Source: CAZZNQ01 sp964655775
GTDB taxonomy: Bacteria; Planctomycetota; Brocadiia; SM23-32
Assembly: GCA_964655775.1 (NCBI GenBank)
Contig: CAZZNQ010000081.1
Span: forward strand, 1 to 18,971
Reading direction: 5' to 3'
DNA: 18,971 nucleotides
A model generated the notes under the pieces. The model did not search any database. It worked only from the letters and a program-made list of their open reading frames with translations, and was not told the origin of the DNA. Both the position numbers and the translations under genes were made by a program. Shown here in pieces: positions 9,846 through 16,932 of the stretch (positions are counted from its first letter, which is position 1; each line of letters opens with the position of its first letter).

Positions 9846-11447
9846 TCACTCGGGCAGTCCGTGAAGGCGCTCCTGCCACAGGACTGCGTTCCAGAGCACC
9901 CACGCGGACATGGCCTCGGCCACCGGTACCACTCGGGGAACGATGCATGGGTCGTGCCGGCCTCCTATCTCAATCACGCGCTCACGGCCCTGTGTGTCCA
10001 CAGTGCGCTGCGGCCGGTCGATGGAGGCGGTCGGCTTCACGGCGAAGCGCAGAATGATGTCCTGGCCGGTCGATATGCCGCCCAGGATACCGCCCGCGTT
10101 GTTAGACCTGAATCCCTCGGCGCTCATCTCGTCGTTGTTCTCGCTCCCCCTCAGGCGAGCGGCGGCGAACCCCCGGCCGATCTCGAAGCCCTTCACTGCC
10201 CCGATCGACATGATCGCATGGGCGAGAACCGCATCGAGTTTGTAGAAGACCGGATCGCCCAACCCCGGCGGCAGACCCGAGATGCGCACCTCGACGATCC
10301 CGCCGACGGAGTCGTCTTCGGAGCGAGCTTCCAGTATGGCCGCCTCCATGCGCGTCGCCGCTTGCGGATCGGCGCAACGCACGGGATTGGCCTCGATGGC
10401 GGACGGTTCGAACGTCTCCGCTCGAACTCCGGCTATCTCCAGCGTGTGGGCCGTCACGCCGATGCCGCGCTTCTCGATTGCGACGAGCGCCACGGCGCCG
10501 GCCGCCACACGTGCCGCCGTCTCGCGTCCGCTGCTGCGGCCGCCGCCTCGGTGGTCACGGATGCCGTATTTCCGGAAGTAGGTGAAGTCCGCGTGGCCGG
10601 GGCGGAAGATGTCCCAAAGCTTATCGTAGGCGGAGGGGTCCTTGCCCTGGTTGTAGATCAGCAGGCAGAGGGGAGCTCCGGTGGTGCGCCCCTCGAAGAC
10701 GCCGCTCATGACGTTCAAACGGTCGGCCTCGGCCCGTGCCGTTGTCACTTTGCTCTGCCCCGGCCGGCGTCGGTCCAGTTCCCTCTGGACTCGCTCCTCA
10801 TCGAACTCGATTCCCGCCGGAACGCCGTCGATCACCACGCCGATCGCGGGCCCGTGGCTTTCGCCGAAGGTGGTCATCCGCACCAGTTCGCCAAACGTGC
10901 TGGGGCTGTGCATCGCCGTCGACGCGTACTGGGTGAGCCTATCAAGAAGTGCCGAACAGTGATCGCCCGGGCTGCCGCTGCTGCAGTCCAGCACTATGTC
11001 GGCATGGGCCCTGTAGAGATCGAGGTAAGGGGCATTGCGGTGTTCGATGGAACCCGCCAGATCCTCGGGGTCCAGGAAGGGGGGAACATTCTTTCCGATC
11101 CGGTTCGCGAGCACATCCGGCGGCGCGTCCAGAAACACGAATATGCTGTTGGCGCGCAGTGCGAGCCGGCTGTCCGGATCGCGGAACGCGCCGCCCCCCA
11201 GTGCGATGACGGCGCCCCGCTGCATGCCGCAATAGGCTACGGCCTCTCGTTCGAGTTCCCGGAAACGCGACTCACCTTCCTGTTGATATATCTGGCGGCA
11301 GGTGAGTGAGTCGCCCGTTGTATCCGCGAAGATATCCTCCAGCACGGCATCGGAATCGATGAACGGCGCGCCCAGTCGATCGGCCGTCAGCCGGGCCAGA
11401 GTGGTCTTGCCCACTCCCTTGAACCCGTAGAGGATAACACTATACAC
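9846..11447 (-). CDS. Shikimate kinase - chorismate synthase fusion (bifunctional AroK-AroC)
   Basis: A single frame of 533 codons from GTG 11447, chosen because AGGGAAGG lies 8 nt upstream and the kinase begins directly (VYSVILYGFKGVGKTT). The open frame reaches 11558 but would then overlap the permease gene. Residues 1-176 are shikimate kinase: P-loop GFKGVGKT (8-15), DSD with Asp33, SRF Arg61 and GGG (84-86). Residues 179-533 are full-length chorismate synthase (355 aa): STFGELVRMTTFGESHG, HRGGGRSSGRETAARVA (299-315) and GRHDPCIVPR (near 496-505). The linker is almost nil (QYASTAMHSPSTFG), no stop intervenes, and no Shine-Dalgarno precedes the internal ATG. The two domains catalyse steps 5 and 7 of the shikimate pathway; EPSP synthase (step 6) is not here. 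In the kinase lid the usual Arg-Pro motif reads NVPPFL, so the lid Arg is not where expected. It lies 47 bp after the permease, likely co-transcribed. Confidence 0.93.
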   Translation of the reverse strand: MYSVILYGFKGVGKTTLARLTADRLGAPFIDSDAVLEDIFADTTGDSLTCRQIYQQEGESRFRELEREAVAYCGMQRGAVIALGGGAFRDPDSRLALRANSIFVFLDAPPDVLANRIGKNVPPFLDPEDLAGSIEHRNAPYLDLYRAHADIVLDCSSGSPGDHCSALLDRLTQYASTAMHSPSTFGELVRMTTFGESHGPAIGVVIDGVPAGIEFDEERVQRELDRRRPGQSKVTTARAEADRLNVMSGVFEGRTTGAPLCLLIYNQGKDPSAYDKLWDIFRPGHADFTYFRKYGIRDHRGGGRSSGRETAARVAAGAVALVAIEKRGIGVTAHTLEIAGVRAETFEPSAIEANPVRCADPQAATRMEAAILEARSEDDSVGGIVEVRISGLPPGLGDPVFYKLDAVLAHAIMSIGAVKGFEIGRGFAAARLRGSENNDEMSAEGFRSNNAGGILGGISTGQDIILRFAVKPTASIDRPQRTVDTQGRERVIEIGGRHDPCIVPRVVPVAEAMSAWVLWNAVLWQERLHGLPE

Positions 11448-11494
11448 GTTGCGCACCTTCCCTGGCGCCCGCAAAAGCCAAAGCGCCGATAGCG

Positions 11495-12586
11495 TCAGGT
11501 CAACATTGATTCGAACAGCCAGAGGCCGAGAACGCCCAAAAGGATCGCCGGCAGCCAACCGGCCAGAATCGGGCCTATCGCGTCCGAGCTGCCCAGGCTG
11601 CTTAGCACGAAAACCAGGGCGTAGTACGCGGATGCCACCGCGAAACTGACCACGACGCCCAGGAAACGGCTGTCCACCGAATGCTCGAACCCGACCAGCA
11701 AAGGGATGCCGACCAGGAGAAGCAGAATCGGGGTGAAAAAGGATGCCAAACGCGAATGGAACGTCACCCGGAAGTATGGCACCTCGGGGTAGATACGCGC
11801 CTGCCGGATCAGCCCGGCGAGCGTCTGGAACGGCGCTCCACCTTCGTTGCGCTCCGCCGAGGCGCGCACAAAATCGAACCGGCGCAGGGCGGTCTGAATA
11901 CGTAGCTCCGGGACGGCGGTGATCTCCGACTCCGAGGAGCCTGTCTCCTCGAATTCCTGGATCTCGGCATCCTCCAGGACGAGCTCATTCTCGGCTCCCC
12001 ACGCGGCCCTGGGCGAGTAGACGGTTCGCTTCAGCATGCCGTTGGGGTAGAACTCCATCACGGTTATACCCTTGATGGTATTGGCGGCGAAATCGTACTC
12101 GGCAACAAATACCTCCCGGGAGGCCGCCTGGTCGCTGAGTAGCAGTTGCGTCTCAACTTTGCCCTCAAGAGTGTTGCCGATTATCTCTTTGTTCCGGGTG
12201 AAGGCCGGCCCGACGGTTTCCCTCACCGCGAATACGCCGATGCTGAGCAGCAATGCCCAGAAGAAGATAGGCGCCGTGATGCGGTGCATGCTGGTGCCCG
12301 ATGCTTTGAGGGTCAGCAGTTCGCGTCGCCTCGCCATGTGCACCATCACAAGTCCGGCGGCGATCAACGTCACGCCGGGAGCCACGTCCACCAGGAAGAC
12401 GGGCAGCAGGTATCCATAGTAGGCGGCCAGCCTTCCCGCCGCGTGTTCGATGCCGGCTTCGCGAAGATCCTCAATACGCTTCAACACGTCGAAGACGGCA
12501 TAGAGCGACCCCATCAGGCCCAGGGAGCCCAGGTAGTAGGCCAGGAACCTGCCGCCGACATAGCGGTCTATGCGCTTGTAGAACAT
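11495..12586 (-). CDS. LptF/LptG (YjgP/YjgQ) family permease
   Basis: Inner-membrane subunit of the LPS-transport ABC complex (LptB2FG), which extracts lipopolysaccharide toward the LptA bridge. 363 aa, the usual family length. The family layout is clear: N-terminal transmembrane segments at about 11-33, 60-82 and 103-120 with the start MFYKRIDRYVGGRFLAYYL; the cytoplasmic MARRRELLTLKASGTSMHRI coupling-helix region (about 85-104); a large soluble beta-jellyroll-like periplasmic part (about 130-270); and three C-terminal segments (about 285-305, 310-332, 337-358). LptF and LptG cannot be told apart by eye and normally occur as an adjacent pair; only one is here. ATG 12586 has only a weak GGGA upstream. 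A good promoter lies at 12670-12698. The aroKC fusion follows after 47 bp. Confidence 0.9.
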   Translation of the reverse strand: MFYKRIDRYVGGRFLAYYLGSLGLMGSLYAVFDVLKRIEDLREAGIEHAAGRLAAYYGYLLPVFLVDVAPGVTLIAAGLVMVHMARRRELLTLKASGTSMHRITAPIFFWALLLSIGVFAVRETVGPAFTRNKEIIGNTLEGKVETQLLLSDQAASREVFVAEYDFAANTIKGITVMEFYPNGMLKRTVYSPRAAWGAENELVLEDAEIQEFEETGSSESEITAVPELRIQTALRRFDFVRASAERNEGGAPFQTLAGLIRQARIYPEVPYFRVTFHSRLASFFTPILLLLVGIPLLVGFEHSVDSRFLGVVVSFAVASAYYALVFVLSSLGSSDAIGPILAGWLPAILLGVLGLWLFESMLT

Positions 12587-12669
12587 GCGTCGAGTTCCCG
12601 TGGCGCGCCATCGCCGTGGGCTGGAGCATTCCGAATATCCACCGATCCTTCAAGCGGCGTATGACGCGG

Positions 12670-12698
12670 ATTGTACCGCCCCTCTCACGGTAACTCAA
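12670..12698 (-). promoter_or_regulatory. Predicted sigma70-type promoter for the LptF/G gene
   Basis: On the minus strand, -35 TTGAGT (12693-12698, 4 of 6), 17-bp spacer and -10 TACAAT (12670-12675, 5 of 6). Predicted start is about 77 nt before the ATG. It diverges from the rnpB promoter. Confidence 0.65.
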
Positions 12699-12716
12699 CC
12701 GGACGGAACCGTCCGG
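12699..12716. repeat. 18-bp inverted repeat between divergent promoters
   Basis: CCGGACGG-AA-CCGTCCGG is a perfect 8-bp inverted repeat with a 2-nt centre. It abuts the -35 of the LptF/G promoter and lies about 27 bp upstream of the rnpB extended -10. The position and compact centre suggest an operator rather than a terminator, since no U-tract follows on either side. Confidence 0.5.
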
Positions 12717-12742
12717 GGCCGCGGGCAAGCGACGCGAAAGCA

Positions 12743-12751
12743 TGGTATAAT
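12743..12751 (+). promoter_or_regulatory. Extended -10 promoter of rnpB
   Basis: TGGTATAAT is a perfect TGnTATAAT extended -10 element. No convincing -35 lies 16-18 bp upstream (GGGCAA region), which is usual for extended -10 promoters. The RNase P RNA P1 helix begins 6 nt downstream, where transcription should start. Confidence 0.7.
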
Positions 12752-12756
12752 GCGAG

Positions 12757-13173
12757 GAGCAGAACGCCGGGCGTTCGAGGCGGCCGCGCTGCAGACTCCC
12801 GAGAGGGAATCCTGCAACCGAGGAAAGTCCGAGCTCCGCAGGGCACGGCGGTGGATAACGTCCACCGGGAGCAATCCCAGGGAAAGTGCCACAGAAACCA
12901 TACCGCCGCTGTCTGCCGACAGAGGTAAGGGTGAAATGGTGGGGTCCGCGATGCGGACTTAATGTAAGGGCCCACCGCCCCGGCGGCGACGCCGGGGGCA
13001 GGGCAAACCCCGCCCGGAGCAAGGCCGAATAGGGGAGGATGAGGCTGCCCGTCTCGCTTGCACTCCCGGGTAGGCCGCTTGAGGGCGCCGGCAACGGCGC
13101 CTCTAGAGGAATGGCCGCCGCCCCTCACAGGGGAGACAGAACTCGGCTTACCGAGCGCTCGGCTTTCTGCGCC
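12757..13173 (+). ncRNA. rnpB: RNase P RNA, bacterial type A
   Basis: Catalytic RNA that matures tRNA 5' ends. The first 21 nt (12757-12777) pair with 13152-13172 to form a long P1, with few mismatches. Conserved cores appear in order: AGGAAAGTCCGAGCTCC (12821-12837, P4 5' strand), GGGAAAGTGCC then ACAGAAA (12891-12897), AGGTAAGGGTGAAA, GGAGCAAGGCCGAATAGGGG (the 3' core), GGGTAGGCCGCTTGAG, and the closing ACAGAACTCGGCTTA. Ends are set from the P1 pairing and are good to a few bases. No protein reading of this stretch is credible, although frames are open because of the GC content. It precedes the HIT gene with only a U-less hairpin between them. Confidence 0.96.
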
Positions 13174-13191
13174 CAACCACCCATCCGTTCC

Positions 13192-13210
13192 GCGCGGCGG
13201 GCCGCCGTGC
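13192..13210 (+). other. GC hairpin after rnpB, no U-tract
   Basis: GCGCGGC and GCCGTGC pair (one G-U) around a 5-nt loop, 19 nt after the RNase P RNA end. There is no run of T downstream, so it may mark processing or weak termination rather than a strong intrinsic terminator. The HIT gene has no clear promoter of its own in 13211-13278, so some read-through from rnpB is likely. Confidence 0.3.
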
Positions 13211-13278
13211 ACTGGAAGCCGTCGCAGAATGCCATTATTCTTGCCCTGCGTAATCCGAACCCAAACGAAAGTCCCGAT

Positions 13279-13785
13279 ATGCCAGAGAACGAAATGGACC
13301 GACTCTGGGCGCCCTGGCGCATCGACTACGTGAGCATCGCCGATAAGGACGAAGGATGCTTCCTGTGCGCAGCGGCGAGCTCTGAAGCGGACCGCGAGCA
13401 CCTGGTCGTTATGCGCGAGCAGCAGTGCATGTGCGTTATCAACAGATGGCCATACAACAACGGGCACCTTATGGTGGCGCCTCTCGCGCACAAGGCTAAC
13501 CTGTCCGATTTCTCGGATGAGGAGATGCTCGCCATGGTTCGGATGCTGCAGCGATGCAAGGAGATGCTCGCGGAGGTCATGCAGCCGGCCGGATTCAACA
13601 TCGGGGCCAATCTCGGTGCAGCAGCAGGGGCGGGGGTGGCCACTCACCTTCATTGGCACATCGTTCCGCGATGGGTGGGCGACACGAACTTCATGTCGGT
13701 GGTGGCAGATACCCGCGTGATCCCGCAGTCGCTGGACAGTCTCTGGGAGATGTTGCGTTCGCTTGCACAGGACGAACAAGGTTGA
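13279..13785 (+). CDS. HIT-family nucleotide phosphohydrolase/phosphorylase
   Basis: Histidine-triad protein of 168 aa acting on nucleoside phosphates such as diadenosine polyphosphates. The triad is H123-L-H125-W-H127, with the middle His (125) probably catalytic by alignment to the HxHxH consensus. The start MDRLWAPWRIDYV and the C27-x-x-C30 pair (possible zinc ligands, with His71 and His123) are typical of the branch that includes mycobacterial Ap4A phosphorylase. NGHLMVAPLAHKANLSD is the usual mid-domain strand. ATG 13279 was chosen because homology starts there; the frame extends upstream into rnpB, which is not coding. There is no clear Shine-Dalgarno. The dGTPase gene begins 15 bp after the stop, so the two are co-transcribed. 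Ap4A phosphorylase versus hydrolase activity cannot be decided. Confidence 0.9.
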   Translation: MPENEMDRLWAPWRIDYVSIADKDEGCFLCAAASSEADREHLVVMREQQCMCVINRWPYNNGHLMVAPLAHKANLSDFSDEEMLAMVRMLQRCKEMLAEVMQPAGFNIGANLGAAAGAGVATHLHWHIVPRWVGDTNFMSVVADTRVIPQSLDSLWEMLRSLAQDEQG

Positions 13786-13800
13786 AGGGGGGCATCCGCG

Positions 13801-14949
13801 ATGGTCAGGCGCGAGGAACTGGAGCGGCGCGAGTTCAGCATTCTGGCACCCTACGCGATGAAGAGCGCTGAGTCCGAGGGTCGCCGATTCGACGAGCCGA
13901 CCGCCCGCTACCGGACGAGCTACCAGCGCGACCGCGACCGCATCATCCACTGCAAAGCGTTCCGTCGGCTCGAGTACAAAACCCAGGTCTTCCTGAATCA
14001 CGAGGGCGACCACTACCGGACCCGCCTCACCCACACCATGGAGGTCACCCAGATCAGCCGGACCCTCGCCCGGGCGCTGGGCCTGAATGAGGACCTAGCC
14101 GAGGCCATCGCCCTTGCCCACGACGTGGGCCACACGCCTTTCGGCCACACCGGCGAGGAGGCGCTCCGGCAACTGATGTCGGAGCACGGCGGCTTTGAGC
14201 ACAACCGACACGGCCTCAGGGTGGTCGATCTGCTGGAAACCCAATACCCCGACTTCCCCGGGCTGAACCTGAGCCGCGAGGTCCGCGAGTCCATCGTCAA
14301 GCACCACACCCGCTGGGACCGGCCGGAGTCCGACGAGTTCGGCGACAGCCAGCCCTTGCTCGAGGCGCAGGCCGTTGCCGTCTCCGACTCGATAGCCTAT
14401 GACAACCACGACCTGCAGGACGGCCTGGAGGCCGGTATCCTTCAGCCGGAGGCACTGATGGAGTTGGAACTGGTGCGGGAAGCCACCGGCGCGGTGACGC
14501 GCCGCCGTGGGGAACTGCCCGAAACCATGCTGTTCCGCTGCGCAGTGGGCTACCTGATAGATCGCTTCGTCACCGATGCCGTCTCATTCAGTTCCAGACG
14601 GATCCAGGAGGCCGGAGTCGGCTCGTGGCAGGAAGCAAAAGAGAGCGACGCTGCGCTGATCTCGTTCAGCCCCGAGCTTTCCGAACCGAAGTCGTCCCTG
14701 GAGGACTTCCTCCACGACACGCTCTACAGAGACTACCGGGTTGTGCGCGTCACCAACAGTGTCACGCGCTTCGTGAACCGTCTGTTCCATGCATATGTCG
14801 ACGATCCTCGACAGTTACCGCCCCAGCAGCAAGCCTGGGCGCGGGAGATCGGCCTTCATCGGGCCGTCTGCGACTACATTGCCGGGATGACAGATCGTTA
14901 CGCTCAGGACCAGTACATCCAGCTTTTCGAGCCCTACCAGAAGCTCTGA
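13801..14949 (+). CDS. dGTPase-like HD-domain deoxynucleotide triphosphohydrolase
   Basis: Converts dNTPs, classically dGTP, to deoxynucleoside and triphosphate, so affects the dNTP pool. 382 aa, normal for the type-2 dGTPase-like family. The metal-binding HD motif is complete: His78 in RLTHTMEV, His107-Asp108 in AIALAHDVGHTPFGHTGEEAL, and Asp196 in SDSIAYDNHD. Upstream CKAFRRLEYKTQVF with the conserved Arg/Lys block and HYRTRLTH are family signatures. ATG 13801 follows GGGGGG by 8 nt. The stop TGA overlaps the ATG of the FHA-GAF regulator by one base (TGATG), giving translational coupling. Real substrate preference is not readable from sequence; the dgt name is a family name. Confidence 0.93.
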   Translation: MVRREELERREFSILAPYAMKSAESEGRRFDEPTARYRTSYQRDRDRIIHCKAFRRLEYKTQVFLNHEGDHYRTRLTHTMEVTQISRTLARALGLNEDLAEAIALAHDVGHTPFGHTGEEALRQLMSEHGGFEHNRHGLRVVDLLETQYPDFPGLNLSREVRESIVKHHTRWDRPESDEFGDSQPLLEAQAVAVSDSIAYDNHDLQDGLEAGILQPEALMELELVREATGAVTRRRGELPETMLFRCAVGYLIDRFVTDAVSFSSRRIQEAGVGSWQEAKESDAALISFSPELSEPKSSLEDFLHDTLYRDYRVVRVTNSVTRFVNRLFHAYVDDPRQLPPQQQAWAREIGLHRAVCDYIAGMTDRYAQDQYIQLFEPYQKL

Positions 14950-16790
14950 TGCCCCGCCTGCGCATACAGGAAGGCCCCGGACACGGAGAGCTGCTCGACC
15001 TCGTCGGCTCGCGGATATCGGTCGGTCGAGCAGCCGACAATGACATCTCTCTGGACGACCGCACCGTCTCTCGTTACCACGCCATGTTCTCCGAGCGGAA
15101 GGGGCAGTGGTACGTCAACGACCTGGGTAGCCGCAACCGCACGATGGTCAACGGCGAATGCGTCGTCGCCGCCCGCATCCGGCATATGGACGAGATACAC
15201 GTAGGCAACGTGGTGTTCTCGTTCCTGAAGGAGGCGGATCAAGCCCCGATGGCGTCATCCCAGCTCTCCCAAGTGGAAGCGCCCGAGCGTGACATCACCC
15301 AGACCATCCGCCTGACGCATGTGCCGCGTCCCTCCGGTGGGCGCGTGGAACTCTGCGGACAGAGCGACTTGCTGGGGCGCCGCATGGGGTACCTGATTGA
15401 GCTGGCGCACGGGTTCGATTCCGCCCGCACCGTCGAAGAACTCCTGGGTGAGGTTAGCCGTTGCATGTGCGGCGCCATGCGTGCCGAGCGCGTGATTCCG
15501 ATCATTGTTGAAGCCGACAGCGAGCCCAGGGCCTACGTTGCGGAGCGCGGCGCCTTCACACCGAACCTGGATGCCCTCGGCATCGACGTCGGCTTGCTGG
15601 AAAGGGCGCGGGACGAAGGGCCCACGGCAGCCATCGTCACTGGCGCCGAGAGCATGGCCGTGGCCTGCTCACCCATCAGTATCGGGGACAGGTTCCTGGG
15701 GTGGCTTTACTGCGAGCGAGAGTCCGACGGGGGAGCGTTTGCACTCAGCGCGCTCCGTTTTCTTTTCTGTGCCGGCGTCGGCACTGCGCTCACCCTCGAG
15801 TTCACACGGTTTGCTTCGCGCATGGTGAGCCGAGCCCAGGACCTGAGCAGGCAGCTTGAGCGTCGGTACGATATGGTGGGCGAAAGCGATGCGATGTGCC
15901 GGGTATACCGATTCATTCGCAAGGCGGCGCCGACAGAAGCGGCGGTGCTGATAGTGGGGGAGAGCGGAGTCGGGAAGGAGCTCGTCGCCCACGCACTGCA
16001 TCGCCACAGCCTGCGGTGCGATGGGCCTCTGGAAGTGGTCAACTGCGCCGCCATGCCCTCCACGTTGATCGAGAGCGAGTTGTTCGGGCACGTTCGGGGG
16101 GCTTTCACCGGGGCGGTGCGCGACAAACCCGGGCGCTTCGAGCTTGCAGACGGAGGTACGCTGTTCCTGGACGAAATCGCCGAGCTGTCAACAGAGTGTC
16201 AGAGCAAACTGTTGAGAGTGCTGGAGGAGTGCAAGGTTCGCCGCGTGGGCGATACGCATGATCGCGACGTGGACGTGCGGATCATCTCGGCGACCAACCG
16301 TGACCCCGCTGCCGCCATCGCCGATGGCCGTCTGCGCAAGGACCTGTTCTACCGAGTCGACAGGCTGAGGCTGTCAGTGCCTTCCCTGCGCGAGCGCGAC
16401 GGCGATGTTCGGCTTCTGGCCGGCTACTTCTTGCGCAAGTTCGCGGCACAGTGCGGCAGGCCCATTGCCGGGTTTACCGAAGAGGCGGAGGAGTTGCTGA
16501 GCTCGTACCACTGGCCGGGGAACGTCCGGGAGCTACAGAACGTGGTCGAACGGATGGTGATCATGGGCGACGGTGCCTTGCTGGGGGCCGAACTCGTGCC
16601 CGAGAACGTTCGGGGTGCGGCGATGGATGCGGCGGACTCCGATCTGCCCTCCCTCAGCGAGGTGGAGCAGGCCCACATCGTGCGCACGTTGCGGCAGACG
16701 GGAGGCAACAAGACGAGAGCGGCCGAGATGCTGGGGATTGACAGGAGCACTCTCTACGCCAAGCTCCGGCGATACGATACGGACGGGTGA
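14949..16790 (+). CDS. Sigma-54-dependent regulator with FHA, GAF, AAA+ and Fis HTH domains
   Basis: Bacterial enhancer-binding protein of 613 aa that opens sigma-54 RNA polymerase promoters. In order: FHA domain 1-95 (SVGRAADNDISLDDRTVSRYHAMF, LGSRNRTMVNG), which binds phosphothreonine; GAF-like sensory domain about 145-290; AAA+ about 310-545 with Walker A GESGVGKE (337-344), the sigma-54 contact loop GAFTGA (384-389) and Walker B GGTLFLDE (402-409); and a Fis-type HTH 577-609 (GNKTRAAEMLGIDRSTLYAKLRRY). There is no receiver domain, so control is probably through Ser/Thr kinase phosphorylation and a GAF ligand, an inference. The start is set by the one-base overlap with the dGTPase gene; the open frame further upstream is antisense to nothing functional and is dGTPase sequence in another frame. 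I saw no -24/-12 promoter in the window. Confidence 0.94.
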   Translation: MPRLRIQEGPGHGELLDLVGSRISVGRAADNDISLDDRTVSRYHAMFSERKGQWYVNDLGSRNRTMVNGECVVAARIRHMDEIHVGNVVFSFLKEADQAPMASSQLSQVEAPERDITQTIRLTHVPRPSGGRVELCGQSDLLGRRMGYLIELAHGFDSARTVEELLGEVSRCMCGAMRAERVIPIIVEADSEPRAYVAERGAFTPNLDALGIDVGLLERARDEGPTAAIVTGAESMAVACSPISIGDRFLGWLYCERESDGGAFALSALRFLFCAGVGTALTLEFTRFASRMVSRAQDLSRQLERRYDMVGESDAMCRVYRFIRKAAPTEAAVLIVGESGVGKELVAHALHRHSLRCDGPLEVVNCAAMPSTLIESELFGHVRGAFTGAVRDKPGRFELADGGTLFLDEIAELSTECQSKLLRVLEECKVRRVGDTHDRDVDVRIISATNRDPAAAIADGRLRKDLFYRVDRLRLSVPSLRERDGDVRLLAGYFLRKFAAQCGRPIAGFTEEAEELLSSYHWPGNVRELQNVVERMVIMGDGALLGAELVPENVRGAAMDAADSDLPSLSEVEQAHIVRTLRQTGGNKTRAAEMLGIDRSTLYAKLRRYDTDG

Positions 16791-16797
16791 GTGGCCG

Positions 16798-16813
16798 CCA
16801 CGCGACGGCGTGG
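16798..16813. other. Hairpin in the regulator/PIN-TRAM intergenic region
   Basis: CCACGC-GACG-GCGTGG forms a 6-bp stem with a 4-nt loop, 8 nt after the regulator stop. The next bases (AACGCGTTGAC) have no T-run, so this is at best a weak terminator and may act together with the promoter beginning at 16820. Confidence 0.3.
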
Positions 16814-16819
16814 AACGCG

Positions 16820-16847
16820 TTGACTCAAAGCGCCGGTCCGCTATAAT
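16820..16847 (+). promoter_or_regulatory. Strong sigma70-type promoter for the PIN-TRAM gene
   Basis: -35 TTGACT (16820-16825, 5 of 6), 16-bp spacer and perfect -10 TATAAT (16842-16847). Predicted start is near 16854, giving a leader of about 79 nt. It separates the PIN-TRAM/ispD unit from the regulator operon. Confidence 0.75.
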
Positions 16848-16932
16848 ACGGTTCGTTCCCCCACGAATGGGAGAACGGGTCACAAGATCGGGTCTGTGGG
16901 TCGGCCGACGCTCCATCGGTAGAGGTGAAGGC

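Noticed and set aside
9861..11309. 482-codon open frame on the + strand
   Set aside because: It is antisense to the aroKC fusion, which has complete family motifs.
11448..11558. Longer start for the aroKC fusion at ATG 11558
   Set aside because: It would overlap the permease gene by 64 bp and add residues that are not kinase-like; the GTG at 11447 has a good ribosome site.
12699..12716. Inverted repeat as an intrinsic terminator
   Set aside because: It has a 2-nt centre and no T-run on either strand, and lies upstream of both divergent genes.
13039..13278. N-terminal extension of the HIT protein
   Set aside because: The frame is open, but the bases belong to the 3' half of RNase P RNA, and family homology begins at MPENEMDRLWAPWR.
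12685..14034. 449-codon open frame on the - strand across rnpB, HIT and the dGTPase gene
   Set aside because: It crosses an RNA gene and two well-supported genes and shows no domain; explained by GC-rich third positions.
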